Source of the DNA: Corella eumyota
Taxonomy: Eukaryota > Chordata > Ascidiacea > Phlebobranchia > Corellidae
Length of the DNA: 64,000 nt
Direction: 5' to 3'
Assembly: GCA_963082875.1 (NCBI GenBank)
Contig: OY720097.1
Span: 12,222,501-12,286,500 of the forward strand
A program made the translations under genes and the position numbers. The notes below the pieces were generated by a model. That model was not told the origin of the DNA, ran no database searches, and saw nothing but the letters and a program-made list of their open reading frames with translations. Positions 47,768 to 57,800 of this stretch are shown here, in pieces. Position 1 is the stretch's first letter. Each line of letters begins with the position of its first letter.

Positions 47768-50373
47768 TTAACAATTATTTTGATTATATATTCGCTTAGC
47801 CTCAGCAACATATTTACGTAAATCAGACAATATTTTTATATTGTTACTAATTTCTCGTCTCCCCATTACACTATACTTATCATAATTTTGTTTCTCAGCT
47901 AAATTAAAAAGCAATGCCTGTGAAACATCTTTGTTTTGAAAATAGTACTCGGCATAAATAGCATAACAGTTGCATATTCTTCCAACAAAACATGATGTAT
48001 CTTTTCGACAATTATATTCACACCATTTTGCATATGCATAATCCATGTCAAAATCCTGTATGCGTTGAAAATACCAACCAAGATACATAGCGATTTCGCC
48101 ATTATCAAAAGAAATTTTTGATTTGCTTGTTTGAAAATCAATAGCCATTTTTTATAATTTAGCGGAAAGGTGTATAAGCTGCTTTGTTTTATTTTTAGAA
48201 AAATATTTAGCATTTGATTTAAAATACAACAAATGAAGGCTAAAAAAAGAGGGATTATACTTATTCAAAATAAAATCTTTAAAAAACCTGCATAACGTTG
48301 AATCAGACTCCACACAATTATATTTTTCAAAAAAAAAATAAAACTACCATAGGAATGCCAGAATCGTTTGCATATGTATTCAAATGATTTCTTATAAGAT
48401 TGATGGAATCTTTAGTAATTGCATAAATGTCCTTGATAAATTGAGTAAATTCATGTTTCTTCGCTGGGTTTATTTTTTTAAGAATATTCAACCTACAATT
48501 TGTCAATTTATCCCATAAATAGTTAAAACTTTTCATTGAACTTGTCATTTTGGTGATAGAGATCTCAATGTCCTTTGTAAGTTCAGCAAAATGTTTCTCA
48601 GTTTTACAAACATAAAATTTACATTGTGCCATACCATCATAACTTCTAATGTTTGAATAAACTTTAGTTGCCTCTTTATATTTTCCTAAATTCATATAGC
48701 TCAATGCAAGATATTTTTGAATGTGCCAAATGTAAGCAGTACTAAGAGCCTTATTGTCTTTTTCTGAATTGTATAACTCAATTATTTCGTTATACATGTG
48801 TAAGATTACAAAAACAGACATTCTATAATCTAAATTATTTCTTAAAGAAGTAAGCTTTTTGATTAGTATTGGAGTTTTGCAACAATAATAATAAATATTT
48901 CCAACAATTTCCAAAAATTCAGCAAGTGTATTTTTGCCAACCATTTCTTTAAAATTTGTAATGATTTGATTTTTTTCAATGTAAAACCAATTTCCTTTAG
49001 TAAAAATATCAGACTGTGCCACTTCTATTAGGTAAGATTTTAAACGTATCTCGCAAGCTATTGCAACAGCATATGACATATCATGTTCAATGTTTTTTGG
49101 AAGATCATTAGTTTGCATTAAACTTTGAAGTATATCAAAACTGCAAGACTTATTTAGTTTAAACAATTGACCAAGAACTGAAACAAAATAAGTGATAGCT
49201 CGGTAAATGTAAGATTTCAAATTAAAAATTTCGAATACCTCAAATTTGTTTAAATGTTCCTCCAGATTAAATTGTTGCAAATCATTTAACATTTTGTCGG
49301 TATTCCATTCCATAGAAGGCATTTGTTTAATAAAAGATTCATGAATACCTTTTGTTCCAGACACAAAGCAAGTCTGTCTTAAAACATCTGAAAGATGATA
49401 TCCATTTTTTAGATCTTCTTCAAAAGTTAAAAATTTTAGCATTAAACTAACAGGTTTAATTAATTCAACAGTATGAGGCTTTAGCTTTGATGTAGTTTGC
49501 CTTCCAACTGGAAATTTACATGCAGGCAATTGAAATCCATCAAAAGAAATTCCCTTTTCCTTAATGTCAAAAAACCAGTTATGCTCTTTATTATTTGGAT
49601 TGTTTAAAGAAGGAATAGCAACTGCTGGTAAAAAGGTTTCGCCCAAATTGATAACTGTTATATGAAATATTACTGAATACCATTTAAAATACTCTAAAAC
49701 TGCTGGGTATGTTTTACTATTTTGAATACATTCTTTGATCAAAATCATGTGTTCAAAGTCAGAGTAGGGAGTTATTTCACGTCTTGCTAAAGAACCCATA
49801 CTTACAAGAGCAAATTCACATGGTGTTGGGCTGAATATATCAATGCACTCATCAGATATAAACTTCATTATGTCGGTATACTGGATTGCTATATTAAGCT
49901 GTAACAATTTCATTTTCACAATTTTTGCCCTTTCGTTATTGTTTTTTAAGTTAACATTACAGGATTCAATAAATGAGGGCTGGTTTTTTAAAGAAGCACT
50001 AGTTATATTTCGCATTACTTTTATTCTAGATTTTACTTCAGCAGATATTGCCATTAAATTTGTTAATGATTTTTGAGCTTTTGCCATCCTTAAGATTTTT
50101 TGGCATGCAACGTGTAAATCATTAATGACAACCAAGTTAGCAGGATTTCTTAAAAGTGCAGCATTCCATAAGGCTATGCTTTGAATTAAAGTTCGTCTGT
50201 CCGCTTGATTTTTTTCCTTTTGCAAAGTAAAGTTCAGCAAGTTGTTGGAAAATATGTGCAGTTTTAAAAAGTGTATTTTCATCTTCGAATTCTTTGTATT
50301 TTCCATCTTGTACTTTGATACAACAATACTTTAATTTGCTTATTAAATTAAACTCATCTTGTTTAAATTCCAT
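47768..50373 (-). pseudogene. Nucleotidyltransferase/TPR gene, array copy 5 (broken chimera)
   Basis: The N-terminal half (to about 49,430) follows copies 2 and 4 (SASLKNQPSFIES, WFFDIKEKGISFDG). The C-terminal half follows copy 6 almost base for base (KQMPSMEWNTDKMLNDLQQF onward). The copy is broken: the reading frame changes between 50,310 and 50,137, so the 5' end (50,137-50,373) is out of frame with the main block (48,327-50,306), and further changes near 48,330 and 48,150 separate the last 126 codons (47,768-48,148). The motif block reads VSMGSLARREITPYSDFEH, with the first glycine changed to serine. It may still be transcribed. Confidence 0.88.
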
Positions 50374-51066
50374 TTTACTTTAACTAAAAAGAACAAAAAA
50401 ACATTTTGCCATATTTATATTGACTTAAAAATAAAAAAAATTATATTTCTATAGTTACTTCTCCTTTCGTTTTAATAGCCCCTTTTGAAGCTTAACTAAG
50501 CATGTCAAAAATTAAGTAAATATCAAATGATTACGATAAAGAAACTTTATATGCCTTATAGTTTTGAATAATTTTTTTTTTCTTCTATTAATAAAGCAAT
50601 CATGTAATACTTAAATTTCATAATGAAAAAAGTCTTAAAATCTAAAATTTTGTAATCGCCCTTTAAAAAAAAATTAATCAATTAAAATATATAAAAAAAT
50701 GTATATATATATCTTGTTAAAATGAAAAAAAAATAATGGGGATTTCTTTTTAAAAAAAAAACCACAGGTTCTACAAATCTACAATAACTTCTTAATAAAA
50801 AAGTTATTGTTAAGCAACAAACTATACCTTTCTTATTTTTAAATATATTTTATTTAGAAAAAAAATATGTATTTGTGATAAAAAGATTTAATTTATAGAA
50901 CAAAAACTTAAATTTACATTGTTTTGAATAATAATAATAATAGTTTTTAAAACCCCACCCAACGCCAACTTTTAAAACAAGTTTACAAAAATACACAAAA
51001 ATAATTTTTAACCAACGTAACAACAAAAACTTAGGTTCTTGCTAATTTAGTATACTTTGTGAATTA
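50374..51066. other. Spacer between copies 5 and 6
   Basis: Near-identical partner of the 47,090-47,767 spacer, showing that a gene-plus-spacer unit was duplicated. No gene. Confidence 0.8.
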
Positions 51067-53661
51067 TTAACAATTATTTGGATTATATATTCGCTTAGCC
51101 TCAGCAACATATTTACGTAAATCAGACAATATTTTTATATTGTTAATAATTTCTCGTCTCCCCATTACACTATACTTATCATAAATTTGTTTTTCAGCTA
51201 AATTAAAAAGCAATGCCTGTGAAACATCTTTGTTTTGAAAATAGTACTCGGCATAAATAGCATAACAGTTGCATATTCTTCCAACAAAACATGATGTATC
51301 TTTTCGACAATTATATTCACACCATCTTGCATATGCATAAGCCATGTCAAAATCCTGTATGCGTTGAAAATACCAACCAAGATACATAGCAATTTCGCCA
51401 TTATCAAAAGAAATTTTTGATTTGCTTGTTTGAAAATCGATAGCCATTTTTTTTAATTTAGCGGAAAGGTGTATAAGCTGCTTTGTTTTATTTTTAGAAA
51501 AATATTTAGCATTTGATTTAAAATACAACAAATAAAGGTTAAAAAAAGAGGGATTATACTCATTTAAAATAGAATCTTTAAAAAACCTGCATAACTTTGA
51601 ATCAGATTCCACACAATTATATTTTTCAAAAAAAAATAAAACTACCATAGGAATGCCAGAGTCGTTTGCATATGTATTTAAATGATTTCTTATAAGATTG
51701 ATGGGATCTTTAGTAATTGCGTTGATGTCCTTGATAATTTGAGGAAATTCATGTTTCTTCGCTGGGTTTATTTTTTTAAGAATATTCAACCTACAATTTG
51801 TCAATTTATCCCATAAATAGTTAAAACTTTTCATTGAATTTGTCATTTTGGTGATAGAGATCTCAATGTCCTTTGTAAGTTCAGCAAAATGTTTCTCAGT
51901 TTTACAAACATAAAATTTACATTGTGCCATACCATCATAACTTCTAATGTTTGAATAAATTTTAGTTGCCTTTTCATATTTTCCTAAATTCGTATAGCTC
52001 AATGCAAGATATTTTTGAATGTGCCAAATGTAAGCAGTACTAAGAGCTTTATTGTCTTTTTCTGAATTGTATAACTCAATTATTTCGTTATACATGTGTA
52101 AGATTACAAAAACAGACATTCTATAATCTAAATTATTTCTTAAAGAAGTAAGCTTTTTGATTTGTATTGGAGTTTTGCAACAATAATAATAAATATTTCC
52201 AACAATTTCCAAAAATTCAGCAAGTGTATTTTTGCCAACCATCTCTTTAAAATTTGTAATGATTTGATTTTTTTCAATGTAAAACCAATTTCCTTTAGTA
52301 AAAATATCAGACTGTGCCACTTCTATTAGGTAAGATTTTAAACGTATCTCGCAAGCTATTGCAACAGCATATGACATATCATGTTCAATGTTTTTTGGAA
52401 GATCATTAGTTTGCATTAAACTTTGAAGTATATCAAAACTGCAAGACTTATTTAGTTTAAACAATTGACCAAGAACTGAAACAAAATAAGTGATAGCTCG
52501 GTAAATGTAAGATTTCAAATTAAAAATTTCGAATACCTCAAATTTGTTTAAATGTTCCTCCAGATTAAATTGTTGCAAATCATTTAACATTTTGTCGGTA
52601 TTCCATTCCATAGAAGGCATTTGTTTAATAAAAGATTCATGAATACCTTTTGTTCCAGACACAAAGCAAGTCTGTCTTAAAACATCTGAAAGATGATATC
52701 CATTTTTTAGATCTTCTTCAGAAGTTAAAAATTTTAGCATTAAACTAACAGGTTTAATTAATTCAACAGTATGGGGTTTTTGCTTTGATGTAGTTTGCCT
52801 TCCAAGTGGAAATTTACATGCAGGTAATTGAAAACCATCAAAAGAAATTCCCTTTTTATTGAAATCAAAAAACCAGTTATGCTCTTTATTATTTGGATTG
52901 TTTAAAGAAGGAATAGCAACTGTTGGTAAAATAGTTTCACCCAAATTAATAATTATTATATGAAATATTACTGAATACCATCTAAAATACTCTAACAAGG
53001 CATTGTAGGTTTTAGTATTTTGAATATCCTCTTCAAGTAGAATCACATGTTCAAAATCAGAGTAAGGTGTTATTTCACGTCTTGCTAATGACCCCATACC
53101 AACAAGAGCAAATTTACATGGTATTGGTCCCAATACATCAGTGCACTTATCAGATATAAACTTCATTATGTCTGTATACTGGATTGCTATATCGAGCTGT
53201 AACAATTTCATTTTTTCAATTTTAGCCCTTTTCTTGATGTTTTTGGAAATACTACCATTTGATTCGAAAAACATATAAGTAGGTTTGTTAGCTAAAGCAG
53301 CTTTAGTTTTTTCTCGCATTACTTTTACTTTGGGTTTTACTTCATCAGCTACCGCTATTAAATTCTTCAACTGATTTTGAGCATTTGTCATTTTTAAGAT
53401 CCTTTGACAAGCATCCTTTAAACCATTAATGACATCCAAATTATAAGGATTTCTTAGGAGTGAAGCATTCCATAAGGCTATGCTTTGAATTAAAGCGAGT
53501 TTGTCTTCTTTTTTTGCTCCCTTCTCAAAGTATAGTTTAGCCAATTGATGAAAAATAAGTGAAGTTTTGACAAGTGTTTTTTCATCTTCAATTTCTTTGT
53601 ATCTTCCATCCTGTACTTTAGAACAATAAGACTTTAACTTGCTTATTAATTCGGATTCCAT
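51067..53661 (-). CDS. Nucleotidyltransferase-like/TPR protein, array copy 6 (intact)
   Basis: Intronless 864-aa gene starting MESELISKLKSYCSKVQDG. The first 180 residues are the most divergent in the array (KAALANKPTYMFFESNGS). The motif VGMGSLARREITPYSDFEH, SFDGFQLPACKFPLGRQTTS and KPHTVELIKPVSLMLKFLT are intact. The C-terminal half has its own sequence type, shared only with chimeric copy 5 and the relic at 36,130-36,420, with TPR-like elements (YEKATKIYSNIRSYDG; DMAYAYARWCEY; YAEYYFQNKDVSQALLFNL). It is the array member closest to WDR19 exon 24 and probably an old lineage. Product function unknown; nucleotidyltransferase fold inferred. Confidence 0.85.
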   Translation of the reverse strand: MESELISKLKSYCSKVQDGRYKEIEDEKTLVKTSLIFHQLAKLYFEKGAKKEDKLALIQSIALWNASLLRNPYNLDVINGLKDACQRILKMTNAQNQLKNLIAVADEVKPKVKVMREKTKAALANKPTYMFFESNGSISKNIKKRAKIEKMKLLQLDIAIQYTDIMKFISDKCTDVLGPIPCKFALVGMGSLARREITPYSDFEHVILLEEDIQNTKTYNALLEYFRWYSVIFHIIIINLGETILPTVAIPSLNNPNNKEHNWFFDFNKKGISFDGFQLPACKFPLGRQTTSKQKPHTVELIKPVSLMLKFLTSEEDLKNGYHLSDVLRQTCFVSGTKGIHESFIKQMPSMEWNTDKMLNDLQQFNLEEHLNKFEVFEIFNLKSYIYRAITYFVSVLGQLFKLNKSCSFDILQSLMQTNDLPKNIEHDMSYAVAIACEIRLKSYLIEVAQSDIFTKGNWFYIEKNQIITNFKEMVGKNTLAEFLEIVGNIYYYCCKTPIQIKKLTSLRNNLDYRMSVFVILHMYNEIIELYNSEKDNKALSTAYIWHIQKYLALSYTNLGKYEKATKIYSNIRSYDGMAQCKFYVCKTEKHFAELTKDIEISITKMTNSMKSFNYLWDKLTNCRLNILKKINPAKKHEFPQIIKDINAITKDPINLIRNHLNTYANDSGIPMVVLFFFEKYNCVESDSKLCRFFKDSILNEYNPSFFNLYLLYFKSNAKYFSKNKTKQLIHLSAKLKKMAIDFQTSKSKISFDNGEIAMYLGWYFQRIQDFDMAYAYARWCEYNCRKDTSCFVGRICNCYAIYAEYYFQNKDVSQALLFNLAEKQIYDKYSVMGRREIINNIKILSDLRKYVAEAKRIYNPNNC

Positions 53662-54824
53662 TGTTTAAAACTCTATTTAAGTTCAACAAAAATCAAATTA
53701 TCAACGATGTGCTTCTCCGTAAAGTAATAAGAGCTTAAATATTTTTATATAGGCCCGTTACTTCCTTTTCAAAAGCATACATAAAGTTAAACATTAGCGA
53801 TTGTGTAAACAATATATGACTAAAGCAAAAAAACGTTATTTGCTTTAACACTAATGGTCTATGGGTTAGCTATGTTAATAAATTAAATACAATTAATTTG
53901 AATTTGTCAGGACATGATACTAAAACTGGGTAATAAACAAATTTTTTTCAATTAGACAGTCTTGAACCATAAAAAATTACAATCACATTTTTTATGTTAA
54001 AACAATAATACTTAAAATTCAAGAAATTTTTTCTTTGTTTCAACTTTTCCCAAAAACTTTGAAAAGAAACTAATATAGTTTTAATATAGTCATAAAAATT
54101 AACTAAAGTTATCTTTTTTGTTTTATAAAAACTTTAAAACTAAAAATAAGTAATTTTTGAATGATTTAAAAATAAATGATAAAGAAAAAGATGCTTTATA
54201 AATTTTAAAAGTTTATGTTAAGAAGTCAAATTTGAAGAATATTAACTTAACTGTGTTCTGCTTAGTAGGTATAAAGAACTATTAAAAGCATTTACCATTT
54301 ATAAAAGTCAGAAATTAAGTCATACTATAAGCCTCATTACTGAAACTTAAGTAACGAGTTTATGTTATAATAAAATTTTTCAAATTCCAAAAATAAATAA
54401 ATACTGACTGATAATAAAACACCAAAGTTTTTGTTAATTTAAAAATATAAACATCTAAAAACAACTACTTTTTTCTGTAATTTCTTATCAGATTGCAGTT
54501 CGATAAGTTTGTTTTAGCGACATTTTATATTGAAGTTTGATGCCTTTTAGTATAGAGCGTTTTTTTAAGTTATTTTTGTTTTATATTGTGAATACAATAA
54601 ATGGTCTGCTTTGCACAATACAATTATGGTTTATGTAGATTATTGCCCCTTGCTTGAACCCAAAACCTTTGGTAGCAAACTTGCAGTAGATTAATATTAG
54701 CTAATTTGTGATAACATTTAAAATAATTACTAGTTTTTTAGACTAAAAGCCTATTAAAAAAAACTACAACTAGAATTTTTTTAAACAACAAAAATTTATA
54801 AAAAAAATTGTAAAATTAACTTAC
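53662..54824. other. Array edge: remnants of a deleted SLC22 tail
   Basis: No gene. At about 53,815-53,870 the sequence resembles the 5' flank of copies 1 and 3 (ATGACTAAAGCAAA...TTATTTGC). At 54,583-54,628 it matches the SLC22 3' UTR around its poly(A) signal (AATACAATAAA...CTGCTTTGCACAATA). The SLC22 exons that should lie between are gone. Confidence 0.65.
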
Positions 54825-57800
54825 GTTGAGGAAATTTTGAAATGTTATCTGCAACCCTGATTAACATTCTTGCAGCTTTTTCATGATCACCTCTCTTCAC
54901 ATGACTTTTCACGATCACATATGAGTGCAATATGAGAAGACTGGTTTCCATTTCATGAGGCACTTTAATATCACGATCTTTTAACTCTTTCATCATGCTA
55001 AAGAAATGTAAATTTGAATTTTCAGTTGAGAATTTTAATTTTAAAATTTTTTTTAAAGGTTTTGAACAACAAAAAATAAACAGAGCTTTAATATAAAGTT
55101 AAACTACTTTTTTACTAGACCAGTTTAGATAAAATTTTATTGTACCTGAACAGAAGATCATGTGCTTTCCTGTAATTTCCATTCTTTTGTTCTTCTTTTG
55201 ATATAATAGTTGCTGTCTGTGCAGCTTCTTTGTAGTGTTTTAATGCCATGTACAGTTTAAACAAATAGTTGGCATCCTAAAAAACAATTTAAAAAATATT
55301 GTTACAAAATTTTAACAACAATTTAGTTTAAAAAATATTTTCATTGTTTTAATATAAAATACTATAACATTAAAAAAAAAGTGCCAGAACTTAATTAAGC
55401 AATTATTTAAGAAAACAACTTAAAAAATGTCAAATATCTTGTATGATGTGTCAGTTAAAATTATTTTTAAAATGAAATTCACCCTAGGCATGCCATCCAC
55501 TTCTCCCATTAAAAAGTCGGTGAGTTGTCTGGTTAAACTGTTATCTTTTGACAGTGCCACAGCTTGTATTGCCATATCTATTGCTTCATCACTGTTCTCA
55601 GTCGATGAAGAACATTTAAGAAAGTGTTTTAAAGCCTAAAAAATTTTTTTTTTATAATTTATTTATCATTTTGAATTAAAAATGCAAATTTGTATTTTTT
55701 AATAAGTATGAAAATATTTCTTTAACCTTTAAAATACTATATAAAATTACTTTTAATAAACATAATATATTTTTACTTTAGGGTATTGACCACATAATGT
55801 AAAAAATTTCCCAGCCAGAAAATGATTTTTGTCATTTTCAAAATGAACGGCAATGCTTTTAAAATCCTCCTGTGTGGCATCTTCACCAATTATTTCAGCA
55901 TACACCTTTAATACAAAAATCACAATTACTAAAATAACACAAATATTGCTTAATGTAACCAAAAAAATATTTTTAATATGTATACACTTCCTATGACAAT
56001 ATGTTGAGTAGTATTTTGATTAAAAAATTTACATATTTAAATACAAATTTGTTTTTTTAATAACCTTGTTTTAAACGATAAAATTGATATTAAAAAAATT
56101 ATAAAAATATTTTCATACTTCCATTTGTCCATGTTGTTGGGCCATTTGAAAAGCTTCATCGTTACATTTTGATAAAACAAGAAACTGGATCGCAGACCCA
56201 TAATCACCAAGTTTTATGAAAAATCTGCAATTGAATCATATATTATTAATATTAACAAAAATAAAAAAATTTTGTTGTGGAAATTCACCAAGATGCCAAA
56301 CAATCAAAAAACTTTTAAATCCTCACCTTGCCACCATTTTTGCCCCCTCTGTTGATCCACTTGACTTAACAACCTGTACAGCTTTTTCTGGGTCACGGAG
56401 ATGGTCCAAATAAATTCGGATTTCATTATCGAAATCTTTTGCAGTGTGGTAGGCCTTGGCTGCCTCTGCATGTTTACCATCTGCCTCTTTTGCTTTGGCA
56501 TACTGAAGGTGGATTTTGAGAGAAGTCACCTGCATAAAAAAATGTTTTTTTGGTATTATTTACATAAAAGTAAAATATGCGTATTTAAAAAAAATTAATA
56601 AAAAATTTTAGAGGAGTGTAAAAAATAACTTATTTAGTTTCTTAGGGTAATTTAAACCATAAAGATATCGTCATTTGTACACTATCTCTATTATCATAAT
56701 ATTATAGCTATCTAGGTAAACAAAATAATTAAAATAAACTTTTAGTATTAAAATAACAAAATATATTTAAAGAACTATGTTCAATTACGTTTGGTAATAA
56801 TTCTCCAACTCTTTGCCAATTTTTGCTTTTAATATAAACAGCAGCAGCCTTATCACAGTAATCTCCTTTCTCAAATAACACAGCAGCTTCTGCATACTGA
56901 CGCATGCCTTCCAATATACTTCCACATTCCTTGTAAAATTACATAATTTAAATTATAAAAATAAAATATTATTTGAATAATATTGAATCATAATATTAAA
57001 TTTTAATAAATAAAAAATAAATACTAACTAATCATTAAAAATTATATTAATAAATTTATGTAGGTCTATATTTGGAAATGTTGTGTTCTTTTAAATTGCC
57101 TTTTAAAACTAATTTGTCCAATTTGATTTAGATTTCAAAGAACAATCAAAAATTAAAAAATTTTAAAACCTAAAATTAACATTGTAGTTGTCATAAATTC
57201 ATAGAAACAATAATTTCTAAAAAAAAATACTTTTTTAAGTTGTCGACTTGGGTGTTGTAATGCAAGTTGGACGCCTCGTCTTATGTCACCAAGTCTGATG
57301 GCAGTACGTGCCACACCAGCTGCACATGTTTCGTCATGTTCTTTATTTTCTGATAACCTGGTAACTCCCTTTTCATAATGCGATAACGCAGAAGTGTAAT
57401 TGCCCCTAAAAAATTAGAAAATAATTTTTTAAATTATTCATGTTGGTTAGCAAATCTACAGGTATTGGCCAGACCAGGATTATTTATACTGCAATAATGA
57501 TTTTTAATAAAAAGATAACTAATAAAAAAAAACTTAATAACTTTAAACTTACGTGAACTCGAGTTGCTGCCCATACTCTTTAGCAATATAAGGGATTTGT
57601 TTTGGATCAAGTCTGTTGGCCAGCTGTAAGGCTGTGTCCCAATGCATTAAATCTCTCCTTAAATCTAGAGCAGCTGAAGGTTGACTTGAGGCTAATAAGA
57701 GTTCCTGGGCATGATCAAATTCACCAATGTATGAAGCAAGGGTTCCAGCTAACAAATTACTGTCTTCCACATCTCTGCAATGTAAAAATCATTAAAAAAA

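Larger units (their letters stand above)
24847..54824 (-). other. Giant WDR19 intron containing nested genes
   Basis: The donor CAAC|GTAAGT at 54,824 and the acceptor TTTTTAG| at 24,847 bound one intron of 29,978 bp. Exon phases match across it, and the complete 27-exon coding sequence sums to 4,026 nt only if the two parts are joined. It encloses an SLC22 gene on the plus strand and the whole nucleotidyltransferase/TPR array on the minus strand. An assembly join is a possible alternative, but the exact phase, orientation and residue continuity argue against it. Confidence 0.85.

Noticed and set aside
27248-53661. LINE or other retroelement ORFs as an explanation for repeated 2.6-kb frames
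   Set aside because: No reverse transcriptase, endonuclease or integrase motifs; the copies carry neighbouring SLC22 exons with them, which is segmental duplication.
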